A stretch of DNA of 64,000 bases from Marinobacter xestospongiae (GTDB taxonomy: Bacteria > Pseudomonadota > Gammaproteobacteria > Pseudomonadales > Oleiphilaceae), in assembly GCF_023156385.1 (NCBI RefSeq), contig NZ_JAKZAK010000012.1, forward strand, positions 87,687 through 151,686. The letters are read 5' to 3'. The notes beneath the pieces are model-generated. The model ran no database searches and was not told the DNA's origin. It saw only the letters and a list, made by a program, of their open reading frames with translations. Every line of letters starts with the position of its first letter. The stretch's first letter is position 1. A program made the position numbers and the translations under genes. This document shows, piece after piece, positions 56,115 to 64,000 of this stretch.

Positions 56115-58454
56115 TCAGGGCGCGACCTTGCAGTGCTGTTCCAGCACTGCCCGCAGCATCTCCAGATTAACCGGCTTGGCGACGAACGCATTCATGCCGG
56201 CCTGGCGACACCGTTCTTCATCTTTCTCCATGGCACTGGCTGTCAGCGCCACCACCGGAATGCCGGGACGATTCTCGGCCAGTTCCCAGGCCCGCAGGCG
56301 ACGGGTGGCCTCGAAGCCATCCACCTTGGGCATCACACAGTCCATGAAGATGATATCAAATGGGTGCCACATCCACAGGCTGCTGGCTGCTTCGCCGTCG
56401 TTGGCGGTCATCACATCGCAGCCGAGCTTCTCCAGCAGGCGGCGGGTCAGGGTACGGTTGACCGGGTTGTCCTCCACCAGCAGCACTCGCATCCGGCCAC
56501 AGGGCAGACTCTGGTCGCGGGCGGTGGGTTTGCCGGATTGCAGCGAGAAGCGGGTAAGGAACTGGCGACTGTCGTGGTCCGCGTCTGCGAACAGCTGGTG
56601 CAGGATGGGGGTGAGGCAGGATTCCCGCAGGGACTTGCTGAGGAAGGCGTCGGCGCCTGCCTGTCGGAAATGTTCGGCATCGCCCCGCTGGGGGTTGGAG
56701 GACAGAATCAGCAAACGGGTCCGGGTCCAGTCCGGGTTGCTGCGAATCTGTCGGCACAGCAGGTCGCTGTCCATATCCGGTACAAAGCCATCCAGCACAA
56801 CGGCATCAAAATGGCGATGGGCATCGGCTGCCAGACGCAGTGACGTCAGGGCTTCACCGGCGGACTTGACGGCCTCTATGTCAGTGTCGTGACGGGACAG
56901 CATTTCCAGGGTGATCTTGCGGGACAGCTCGTAAGAGTCCACCACCAGGATGCGTCGACCATGGACCTGGCGGGTGTCCGGATGAATGCGGGTGGTGCCA
57001 TCCGGCGCCAGCGGTAGCGACAGCTCAACCCAGAAGGTGCTGCCTTCCCCGGGCCGGCTTTCGACGTCCAGGGTGCCATTCATCAGCGTCACCAGTTGAT
57101 GGCAGATGGCCAGGCCCAGCCCCGCGCCTGGCGACTGGCGCTGGAACCGCTGGCCCAGCTGGACGTAGGGTTCGTACACCAGTGACAGCTCGTCCGGGTT
57201 GATGCCGACGCCAGTGTCCTCCACCGCCAGCCGTAGCCGAACCTTGTCGTTCTGTCGACCCAGTACCTCAACGCTGATCAGCACGTGGCCGGAATCGGTA
57301 AACTTGATGCCGTTGGAGGCAAGATTCAGCAGGATCTGGCGGATACGTACCGGATCGCCCTCCAGACCGAAGGGCAGGTTTTCGTCGACCCGCAGCTCCA
57401 GAGCCAGACCCTTTTCCCTGGCACGGTTGCCCAGCATGTTGATCAGGTCGTTGAGGGTGTCCCGCAGATTGAAGGGCACGGGCTCGAGGATCAGCTTGCC
57501 GGCTTCAATGCTGGAAATGTCCAGCAGGTCATTGATGATTGCGGAGAGGTTTTCCGAGGCATTCTGCAGCGTCTGGACGTACTCCCGCTGCTCCTGATCC
57601 AGGTGGGTGTCGGAGAGCAGGCTGGCATAGCCGAGCACCGATTGCAGCGGCGTCCGCAGTTCGTGGCTGACGTTGGCCAGGAACTGGTTCTTGGCGTGGT
57701 TGGCCTTGACCGCCTCGTCCCGCTCGTCCCGGGTCCGGATCGAGTTCTGGCGGAGGTTGCGGGTGTCTTCCAGCAGCTGCAGCCGCATGGTGTTGAGCGC
57801 GTTCTCCATCTCGCTCAGCTCGTCGGGCTCGCGCAGGGGCTTGCGCTTGAGCTGAAGTGGTTCGATCAGGGCGTCCAGGTTCAGCCGGGAGGCGTAACGG
57901 GCCATGGTTTCCAGATGCCGGGACAGGGTCAGGCGAACGATCATCAGCAGGCCCAGCGTGCCAAACATCACCACGATGGATTGAAACAGCAGGGTGAGCT
58001 TGGCCCGATCCATCAGCTGTTGGTAGGCGTACTCTGCCGAGGTGACCAGGGTGAGGGTGCCCAGGGCAAGGTTCTCGCGGCTGTCGGGGCGTTGGTAGGT
58101 CAGCGGGAAGCTGTTCTGGATCGCGTGCCCATTAGGGTGCTGGCCTGCGGAGTAGACCTCGCCATCGGTCACTGTGACCTGGGCATGGGCAACGTCCGGC
58201 AACCGAACCAGGGTGTCCAGGGTGTTGGAGACCTCGCTGTAGTTCAGCAGCCAGATGTTGTTGGCGAGGCTGCCACTGACCAGATCCGCGGCCCTTTTCT
58301 GGGATGCGTTGAGCTCCGTTGTGCGGGCGTCGAGTTCGCCAACCAGTTGCAGTCCGGTGGCCAACAGCGATAGGACAACGCTGAACAGCAGCACGTAGAT
58401 CAGCAATCGCGCCGCGAGGGGTCTGACACCCAGCTTTTTCAGCATCCTGGTCAT
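56115..58454 (-). CDS. Hybrid sensor histidine kinase with two receiver domains
   Basis: 779-residue inner-membrane kinase. TM1 lies at about 15-37, a periplasmic sensor of about 115 residues follows, then TM2 at about 153-175, a HAMP-like linker, and HisKA with H264 ([10 protein letters not shown]). The HATPase domain shows [15 protein letters not shown] and GAGLGLAI. A divergent receiver (about 500-622, D555) and a standard C-terminal receiver (about 655-775, D705, K760) follow. The first receiver has VDSYE where the acidic pair is usual. No HPt domain is present and no response regulator gene is adjacent, so phosphate must pass to a separate HPt protein. Confidence 0.9.
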   Translation of the reverse strand: MTRMLKKLGVRPLAARLLIYVLLFSVVLSLLATGLQLVGELDARTTELNASQKRAADLVSGSLANNIWLLNYSEVSNTLDTLVRLPDVAHAQVTVTDGEVYSAGQHPNGHAIQNSFPLTYQRPDSRENLALGTLTLVTSAEYAYQQLMDRAKLTLLFQSIVVMFGTLGLLMIVRLTLSRHLETMARYASRLNLDALIEPLQLKRKPLREPDELSEMENALNTMRLQLLEDTRNLRQNSIRTRDERDEAVKANHAKNQFLANVSHELRTPLQSVLGYASLLSDTHLDQEQREYVQTLQNASENLSAIINDLLDISSIEAGKLILEPVPFNLRDTLNDLINMLGNRAREKGLALELRVDENLPFGLEGDPVRIRQILLNLASNGIKFTDSGHVLISVEVLGRQNDKVRLRLAVEDTGVGINPDELSLVYEPYVQLGQRFQRQSPGAGLGLAICHQLVTLMNGTLDVESRPGEGSTFWVELSLPLAPDGTTRIHPDTRQVHGRRILVVDSYELSRKITLEMLSRHDTDIEAVKSAGEALTSLRLAADAHRHFDAVVLDGFVPDMDSDLLCRQIRSNPDWTRTRLLILSSNPQRGDAEHFRQAGADAFLSKSLRESCLTPILHQLFADADHDSRQFLTRFSLQSGKPTARDQSLPCGRMRVLLVEDNPVNRTLTRRLLEKLGCDVMTANDGEAASSLWMWHPFDIIFMDCVMPKVDGFEATRRLRAWELAENRPGIPVVALTASAMEKDEERCRQAGMNAFVAKPVNLEMLRAVLEQHCKVAP

Positions 58455-58545
58455 GTGGTACGCACTAGTTCCCTGTGAATGTACCTTGGGCGATTACAGT
58501 CTCGCCAGCAAGGGGTAAAACGACCGTATCAGGGGTCGCCGCAGT

Positions 58546-59382
58546 TTAGCAGACAGAAAGCACCTCGACACCATAGCCGGCGACCTTGGCCTGATTCCCC
58601 TGTGCGGGTGAATGCCCAGCCTGGTCTGTCGCCTGAGATGGAGTGTCGTCGCAGGCGGCAGTATGGGGCAGAGCATCATCGAATACAAAACGGAAGCGCA
58701 CATTGCAGTCGTAGAGGTGGGCGCCGTAAATGCGTTCTTCCTGGCGTCCGCGCCGGAAAGAAGGGCGGGGATCATAGCCCACCACATCTGTGATCAATCC
58801 ACGAAAGTCCGGGTAGTGTTGCGGGTCCAGGGCGGCCAACTGCTGTTCCGCCTCCTCACTGAACCAGACCGGCAACCGATCCGTAGGCGGCGAGTCGGCC
58901 CAGCCCAGGTGAGCGTCCGGCACCGAATCCGCAAACGGCAGGTACGGTTTGATGTCCAGAATCGGCGTGCCGTCGATCAGGTCGTGATCGCGAATCCGCA
59001 GGATCAGTCGATCACCTTCCCGGTGTAACCCTTGGTTGCTGACCACCGACAGACCAAGACTGTTGGGGCGGAACGGCGAGCGGCTGGCAAAGACTCCCAT
59101 CTTGCGGTTGCCTCCGAGCCGGGGCGGTCTCACCACCGGTCGCCACTCGGCACGCACGGCCTGGTGGAACTGGAAGGTAAGCCAGAGATGGCTGCACTGC
59201 TCCAGGCCCCGAAAGGCATCTTCGCGGTCAAACGGTGAGCAGATCACCAGGTCAGCCCAGGCGTGGCGGGTCAGCCCCGGTTGCCGAGGGACACCAAACT
59301 TGTCCTGAAAACAGGAGCGGGTGAAGGCGATGGGCGTCAGGGTGAGGGCCTCGTCGGCGGGCTTTGCGCGATGGCGGATCAT
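58546..59382 (-). CDS. trmO: tRNA (N6-threonylcarbamoyladenosine(37)-N6)-methyltransferase TrmO
   Basis: SAM-dependent enzyme methylating t6A37 to m6t6A in tRNA(Thr), formerly TsaA/UPF0066. It has 278 residues; the N-terminal beta-barrel SAM domain has DKFGVPRQPGL, FHQAV and FASRSPFRPNSLGLS. The C-terminal domain carries QEERIYGAHLYDCNVRF. It is about 35-40 residues longer than E. coli TrmO through a C-terminal tail with little pattern. The start ATG overlaps the stop of the upstream unknown gene (ATGA). Confidence 0.9.
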   Translation of the reverse strand: MIRHRAKPADEALTLTPIAFTRSCFQDKFGVPRQPGLTRHAWADLVICSPFDREDAFRGLEQCSHLWLTFQFHQAVRAEWRPVVRPPRLGGNRKMGVFASRSPFRPNSLGLSVVSNQGLHREGDRLILRIRDHDLIDGTPILDIKPYLPFADSVPDAHLGWADSPPTDRLPVWFSEEAEQQLAALDPQHYPDFRGLITDVVGYDPRPSFRRGRQEERIYGAHLYDCNVRFRFVFDDALPHTAACDDTPSQATDQAGHSPAQGNQAKVAGYGVEVLSVC

Positions 59383-60563
59383 CGGTCCAGGTTTCCGGAG
59401 AAGTACATTTCCAGGCGCACCACAATCGACGCCTGATCCTTGAAGCTCTTGTCGCGGGGATACTCAATGGCGGGAATGATCTCACCATAGAGCCAGTTGT
59501 GATAGAGCCGGTAGCGATAGGTAATGTCGGCAAAATAGCTGGTGGTTCGCCAGCCGGGCTGGCTTTCGCCGACCACGCCGATGCGGGGATTGACGGACGC
59601 GCGGTTGTTCAGCTCCTTGTAGGTATTCAGGGTCTGGGACATCACAAACTCGCGATCCCGATGAACCCATTCCAGTTCGGTGGCGGAGAGCAGGTGCCAG
59701 CCACTGTTGAAGGATCGGGTCAGCCCCAGCCAGGTCCGCTCGCCCCAGCCGCCGCGGTGGAAGTAGTAGAAGCGCTGGTTGAGGATCAGGCTCCACTCAG
59801 CGTCCAGATCCCAGTTCTTGCGTGCCGAGGCGCGCCAGAACGCGTCGGTGGGAAATCGCAGTCGTGCCCCGACGTCGTTGCTGAGATTGATGGCATCACC
59901 AATTTGGGAAAGCAGCCGCAGGGCACCGGTGGCATCGGTGTCGGAGCGCTCGTCCGCGGACAGCTGGCGGCTGCGCCGGCGCTCCTGCAGCGGGATGAGT
60001 TCGTCGCTTTCACTTTCCACGATCAGCCGCAGTTTCTCTTCCACCGTGGGGATGTCGAGCCGGAACCTGGCTTCGGGTTTGAATTGCAGGGCGTCGCCGT
60101 ATTCCGAGGCTGCTACGAACCCCAGGCGCAGGTAGCTCTCGTTGGCCGGCAGGACCTGACCGCTGCCAGACAGAGTGCGGTCGGCCCACTCGCCGAACTT
60201 CCGCACCAGTTCGGCATTGCGACGCTGGTTGCCCAGCACCCAGTTGGAAAACTGTAACCAGTAGGTATCGTTGGGCTCGCGCCAGTACTCGTCGCGCTCA
60301 AAGGTGTAGAAGTCGGCCGGCAGGGCTTCCACCGAGAGCTGTTCTCTCAGCGGCACCTCGTGGGCGTCGATGATGCTGTCCCCCAGGCAGCGGGCGCTAC
60401 CCAGGGCGAGCAGCAGCGGCAACGCCAGCAGGCCGGGACATCGCCTGCGGTTGCAGGTGCTGACGGTTGCCGGTTGCTGCGCTGCTGAAGGATCAGAAAA
60501 GCGAAGCCGTCTACGGCTTGGAATACGGTTCAAACGCCACCAGGAACTGTCTGTGTAACTCAT
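59379..60563 (-). CDS. Predicted exported protein of unknown family
   Basis: About 394 residues from the ATG at 60563 (start uncertain). A signal-peptide-like hydrophobic stretch (CPGLLALPLLLALGSA) lies some 42 residues in, so the true start is probably later or the leader is unusually long; no ATG or GTG occurs in frame after the coaE stop. The mature region has many alternating aromatic strands (NQRFYYFHRGGWGERTWLGL, YFADITYRYRLYHNW) suggesting an outer-membrane barrel, and ends VVRLEMYFSGNLDR. It overlaps coaE by 53 bp at the 5' side and trmO by four bases at the 3' side. I do not recognise the family. Confidence 0.65.
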   Translation of the reverse strand: MSYTDSSWWRLNRIPSRRRLRFSDPSAAQQPATVSTCNRRRCPGLLALPLLLALGSARCLGDSIIDAHEVPLREQLSVEALPADFYTFERDEYWREPNDTYWLQFSNWVLGNQRRNAELVRKFGEWADRTLSGSGQVLPANESYLRLGFVAASEYGDALQFKPEARFRLDIPTVEEKLRLIVESESDELIPLQERRRSRQLSADERSDTDATGALRLLSQIGDAINLSNDVGARLRFPTDAFWRASARKNWDLDAEWSLILNQRFYYFHRGGWGERTWLGLTRSFNSGWHLLSATELEWVHRDREFVMSQTLNTYKELNNRASVNPRIGVVGESQPGWRTTSYFADITYRYRLYHNWLYGEIIPAIEYPRDKSFKDQASIVVRLEMYFSGNLDR

Positions 60564-61128
60564 CGACCTGATGCTGGACCTGATCGACACCTTCACTATT
60601 GTCGATCACCCGGTCCGCTTTGTTAAGCCGTTCCTGGCGCGGCATCTGCGCGGCGATGATCCGTTCCACCTGAGCGCGCTCGTTGGTGTCCCTGGCCATG
60701 GTCCGTTCGATCTGGACCTCCTCCGGCACGTCCACAACCAGCACCTGCTCGACCAGTTGATGCTGATCGGTTTCCAGCAGCAGCGGAGAAACCAGCAGGG
60801 CGTAGGGCAGGGCATAGTGATCCGGCTTCAACTGGCGCACCAGTTCCTGGCGGATGCGGGGGTGCAGCAGGGCCTCCAGCCACTGGCGCTGGCTGTCATC
60901 ACTGAATACGATCTGGCGCAGGGCGGCGCGGTCCAGGGCGCCCTCGGGGGTGATGATCTCGTCCCCAAAGTGGTCGCGAATGGCGGCGAGGGCCGGCGTA
61001 CCGGGTTCCACCACCTCGCGGGCAACATCGTCCGCATCCACCCAGTGCACGCCGTGTGTGGCGAACATTCGGGCGACGGTGGATTTGCCACTGCCAATGC
61101 CGCCGGTCAGGCCCAGGATCGCTGTCAT
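60511..61128 (-). CDS. coaE: Dephospho-CoA kinase
   Basis: Last step of coenzyme A synthesis. It has 205 residues with the P-loop GLTGGIGSGKST at about 6-17 and the conserved DADDVAREVVEPG and HPRIRQEL segments. The ATG at 61128 overlaps the pilD stop by four bases (ATGA); the longer upstream frame was rejected. The arrangement pilB-pilC-pilD-coaE is common in gammaproteobacteria. Confidence 0.96.
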   Translation of the reverse strand: MTAILGLTGGIGSGKSTVARMFATHGVHWVDADDVAREVVEPGTPALAAIRDHFGDEIITPEGALDRAALRQIVFSDDSQRQWLEALLHPRIRQELVRQLKPDHYALPYALLVSPLLLETDQHQLVEQVLVVDVPEEVQIERTMARDTNERAQVERIIAAQMPRQERLNKADRVIDNSEGVDQVQHQVDELHRQFLVAFEPYSKP

Positions 61129-61994
61129 AGGTAACCCAGCCACCAGCCCTGCAGCGTGGTCCCAAACCACAGCGCCAGCAGACCGGCGCCTGCGAGGTAG
61201 GGGCCAAAGGGAATGGGGACTTCACGACCATGCTGGCGGAACAGGATCAGCGCGATGCCGACAACCGCGCCCACCACGGAGGACAGCAGGATGATGATGG
61301 GCAACATCTGCCAGCCCAGCCAGGCACCGAGCGCCGCCAGAAGTTTGAAATCGCCATGGCCCATGCCTTCCTTGCCGGTGACCAGCTTGAACAACCAGTA
61401 GACCGACCACAAGGACAGATAGCCGGCGATGGCGCCCCAGAAGGAACTGTTGAAGTCGGTGAACAGGCCAAAATAATTGAGGATCAGCCCAAGCCACATC
61501 AGTGGCAGCGTCATGCTGTCTGGCAGCAGTTGGGTATCGAGATCAATCATGGTCAGCGCAATCAGCGTCCACACCAGCACCAGCGTCCACAGCGTGGCCA
61601 CGGATGGGCCCAGGAGCCAAAGGGTCGCCACCGACAGGATCGCCGTCAGCGCCTCAATGATGGGGTAGCGTGGCGAGATCGGCGTTTTGCAGGACGCACA
61701 TTTACCCCGCAGCAGCAGATAGCTCACCACCGGGATGTTCTCCCAGGGTTTGATCTCATGGCCGCAGCTGGGGCAGGTGCTGTTGGGGCTGGCCAGCGTG
61801 ATGCGTTGGGCGTCCTTGCGCTGCTTTTCGGGAAGCTCAAGAAACTCCTCGCACTGGCACCGCCACTCCTGCTCCATCATCTTCGGCAACCGAAGGATGA
61901 CCACGTTCAGGAAGCTGCCGATGCAGAGGGCAAGAACAGCAATGGCTGGATATACCAGCCATGCGGTAGACAGGATATGGTCGACGACGGGCAT
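61125..61994 (-). CDS. pilD: Prepilin peptidase / N-methyltransferase PilD
   Basis: Bifunctional inner-membrane aspartyl protease that cleaves type IV prepilins and type II secretion pseudopilins and methylates the new N-terminus. It has 289 residues. The cytoplasmic zinc domain has C74, C77, C99 and C102 (CPSC, CASC). The catalytic aspartates are D151 (MIDLD) and D215 (GHGDFKLL). About eight transmembrane helices are expected. It lies six bases after pilC. Confidence 0.97.
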   Translation of the reverse strand: MPVVDHILSTAWLVYPAIAVLALCIGSFLNVVILRLPKMMEQEWRCQCEEFLELPEKQRKDAQRITLASPNSTCPSCGHEIKPWENIPVVSYLLLRGKCASCKTPISPRYPIIEALTAILSVATLWLLGPSVATLWTLVLVWTLIALTMIDLDTQLLPDSMTLPLMWLGLILNYFGLFTDFNSSFWGAIAGYLSLWSVYWLFKLVTGKEGMGHGDFKLLAALGAWLGWQMLPIIILLSSVVGAVVGIALILFRQHGREVPIPFGPYLAGAGLLALWFGTTLQGWWLGYL

Positions 61995-62000
61995 CAGGAG

Positions 62001-63218
62001 TTAGACCACCTGACCCATCTGGAAGATTGGGAGGTACATGGCAACGATCAAGCCACCCACCAAGACGCCCAGTACAGCCATGATCATGGGTTCCATCAGG
62101 GCGGTCAGGTTGTCGACCATATCATCGACAACCGACTCGTAATGGTCCGCGACCTTTTCAAGCATGGCGTCCAGATTACCTGATTCTTCACCAATGGCCG
62201 TGAGCTGTATTGCCATCACAGGAAATATACCGGCTGCTCTCATGGAAGCCTGTAACTGCGTGCCACTGGAAACTTCCTCCCGGATCTTGTTGATTCCATC
62301 CCGATACACGGCGTTACCGGTGGCGCCGGCAACGGATTCCAGAGCATCCACCAGCGGCACGCCTGAGGCAAACGTAGTGGAAAGCACCCGACCAAACCGG
62401 GCAACGGCAGATTTATCAAGAATCTCGCCAACAACCGGTAGCTTGAGCACGTACTTGTCAACAAGGTCGGAGAATTTGGGAGAGCGTGACTTTGCCTCTT
62501 TAAAGCAAAACACAAAACCGACCAGACCCAAGAGTGCAATGAACCACCACTCCTGCATCCACTCGGATATGCCAATCACAAACTGGGTAAATACCGGAAG
62601 TTCTGCGCCAAAGCCATGAAACAACTCCTCAAACTGAGGGACCACCTTAATCAAAAGAATGGCAGTCACGATAATTGCCACAACCACGACCGCGATTGGG
62701 TAAGTCATTGCCTTTTTTACTTTTTTCTTGAGTGTTTCGGTTTTTTCAAGGTACATGGCAATTCGATCGAGCATCTGCTCAAGTGCACCAGCTTTCTCGC
62801 CGGAATCGACCAGGTTGCAGTAGAGATCGTCGAAGTGCTTTGGATGGCGACGCAGCGCAACTGCAAAGCTCGCCCCCGATGCTACATCGTTACGGATGGT
62901 GGTGATCAGCTCCTGAAGACCTTTGTTTTCGAGTCCGTCGGCGACAATGTCGAAACTTTGAACCAATGGGACCCCAGCCTTCATCATCGTTGCCATCTGT
63001 CGAGTCAGCATTGCAATGTCGAAGGGGGTGATCTTTGTCGAGCCACCAAAAAGCGGCTTGGCCTTCTTGCGAACCTTATCTGGTGAGATCCCCTGTTTCC
63101 GCAGTTGTGCCTTTACCAGTGCGGAGCTGACCCCGGCAATTTCGCCCTTGGTTTTATTGCCCTTACGGTCTTTGCCTTCCCACGTGTACTGGGACAGCTT
63201 CTGCGTGTTCTCTGCCAT
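62001..63218 (-). CDS. pilC: Type IV pilus inner-membrane platform protein PilC
   Basis: Polytopic platform of the type IV pilus machine, coupling PilB/PilT motors to pilin polymerisation. It has 405 residues with two GspF domains (about 70-195 and 275-395) and three transmembrane helices, one (about 175-195) preceded by KKVKKAMTYP. Conserved FDIAMLTRQMATMMKAG and MLEPMI-type MEPMIMAVLG are visible. It starts two bases after the pilB stop. Confidence 0.97.
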   Translation of the reverse strand: MAENTQKLSQYTWEGKDRKGNKTKGEIAGVSSALVKAQLRKQGISPDKVRKKAKPLFGGSTKITPFDIAMLTRQMATMMKAGVPLVQSFDIVADGLENKGLQELITTIRNDVASGASFAVALRRHPKHFDDLYCNLVDSGEKAGALEQMLDRIAMYLEKTETLKKKVKKAMTYPIAVVVVAIIVTAILLIKVVPQFEELFHGFGAELPVFTQFVIGISEWMQEWWFIALLGLVGFVFCFKEAKSRSPKFSDLVDKYVLKLPVVGEILDKSAVARFGRVLSTTFASGVPLVDALESVAGATGNAVYRDGINKIREEVSSGTQLQASMRAAGIFPVMAIQLTAIGEESGNLDAMLEKVADHYESVVDDMVDNLTALMEPMIMAVLGVLVGGLIVAMYLPIFQMGQVV

Positions 63219-63220
63219 GC

Positions 63221-63925
63221 CTAATCCTTCGTTACCCGGTTCGCTTCTTCAAGGCTGGTGACCCCCTGAATAACCTTCTCCAGAGCTGATTGCCTCAAAT
63301 TGGCGAACCCTTCCTCTTGGGCTTGCCGGGCTATCGCAATGGAGCTGGCTTCCTCCATGATCATGTTCGCCAGCTTGTCTGTGATCTTGACCACCTCGTA
63401 AATACCGACGCGGCCTTTGTATCCACCACTGCATTTATCACAGCCCTTGGGGCGGTACAACGTGAAGCCTGTTTCAATTTGTGCCTCTGTGAACCCTTCG
63501 GCGAGCAGCACATCATTGGGGATCTCCGCGGGTTCCTTACAGCTGTTGCAGAGCCGTCTTCCGAGCCGCTGGGCGATGATCAGACTGACCGACGTTGCGA
63601 TGTTAAATGAAGGCACCCCCATATTCATCATACGGGTCAGTGTCTCGGCTGCGCTGTTAGTGTGGAGAGTTGACAGCACCAAGTGCCCCGTCTGGGCAGC
63701 TTTGATCGCAATGTTGGCGGTTTCCAGGTCACGAATCTCACCAACCATGATGATGTCTGGATCTTGTCGAAGAAAGGCCCTCAGGGCTTCAGCGAACCCA
63801 AGCCCAACCTTGGTGTTCACGTTAACCTGGTTTATCCCCTCAAGGTTTATCTCGGCAGGATCTTCAGCTGTGGAGATGTTGCGCTCGGGGGTATTAAGAA
63901 TGTTTAGGCCGGTATAGAGAGAGAC
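63221..63925 (-). pseudogene. pilB: Type IV pilus assembly ATPase PilB, C-terminal fragment
   Basis: About 235 C-terminal residues of the pilus extension motor. Intact features: [16 protein letters not shown] just after where Walker A should be, the Asp box [18 protein letters not shown], Walker [13 protein letters not shown], the His box STLHTN and the zinc tetracysteine (CNSC, CDKC). Going upstream the match ends at about 63925: the expected GPTGSGKT is missing, the frame meets TGA at 63935-63937, and bases beyond are unrelated. No ATG or GTG lies in frame before the GTG at 63820. It is either disrupted by an insertion or clipped by an assembly join. Confidence 0.8.
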
Positions 63926-64000
63926 TGCGTGCGCTCAATATCTAAGTGCAACACCCTCAGATCGAGTATTGTGTTGCCATGGGAAATCACTATCACCACC
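63926..64000 (-). mobile_element. Sequence unrelated to pilB, possible insertion-sequence end
   Basis: 75 bp replacing the expected N-terminal pilB sequence. On the minus strand an open frame entering from beyond the window ends ...GVALRY at the TGA 63935-63937, about 10 bp from the break. A VAL-rich C-terminus close to the element end recalls IS30-family transposases, but this is from memory and weak. GCAACAC (63948-63954) pairs with GTGTTGC (63971-63977). Confidence 0.3.

Overview
The window is a GC-rich chromosomal stretch from a gammaproteobacterium, most likely Marinobacter or a close relative. This rests on three things: gene order (gatCAB / mreBCD-maf-rng-yhdP; rpoN-hpf-ptsN-rapZ-ptsO next to lpt/kds and mla/murA/his; pilBCD-coaE), a DUF1302/DUF1329 envelope pair beside a MalT-like regulator, and a two-subunit pyruvate carboxylase with a divergent LysR gene as in Pseudomonas. 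The genus is an inference. Most genes are housekeeping; I see no prophage, integron, CRISPR array, rRNA or tRNA.

Layout. 1-1900 (minus): sulfate activation cysDN, with cysN cut by the window edge. 2054-3961: PilZ protein and divergent rimO. 4042-9123: pycA-pycB-can (minus) facing a LysR regulator, so carboxylation and bicarbonate supply share one operon. 9193-12445 (minus): gatCAB. 12707-22438 (plus): the cell-shape and envelope run mreBCD-maf-rng-yhdP-nit; mreC appears to start at a rare ATT codon. 22444-31914 (minus): darP, mgtE, the nitrogen PTS group (ptsO, rapZ, ptsN), hpf, rpoN, then LPS export (lptB, lptA, lptC) and KDO synthesis (kdsC, kdsD). 32110-40730 (plus): mlaFEDCB lipid-asymmetry genes, ibaG, murA, hisGDC and nif3. 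These two large blocks diverge at 31915-32109 and together serve outer-membrane construction.

From 40812 on, the content is more lineage specific: yhcB, zapE behind a six-unit tandem repeat, a thiolase, the DUF1302 porin-like protein with DUF1329 partner, a 900-residue MalT-type LuxR regulator, an acyltransferase, a Bax-like glucosaminidase, a 710-residue lipoprotein of unknown function, a YfaZ-like protein, yacG, a hybrid sensor kinase, trmO, an unrecognised secreted protein, coaE, pilD, pilC and part of pilB.

The clearest anomalies are these. (1) pilB homology stops abruptly near 63925, before the Walker A motif, and is replaced by unrelated sequence carrying a stop; this is either an insertion element or an assembly edge. 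(2) mreC has an ATT start. (3) A 16-bp tandem repeat array abuts zapE. (4) can is fused into the pyruvate carboxylase operon. (5) tldD, pmbA and algW are missing from places where related genomes carry them. (6) Three envelope genes or gene pairs have no known function. No single cassette here looks like a wholly new defence or biosynthetic system.
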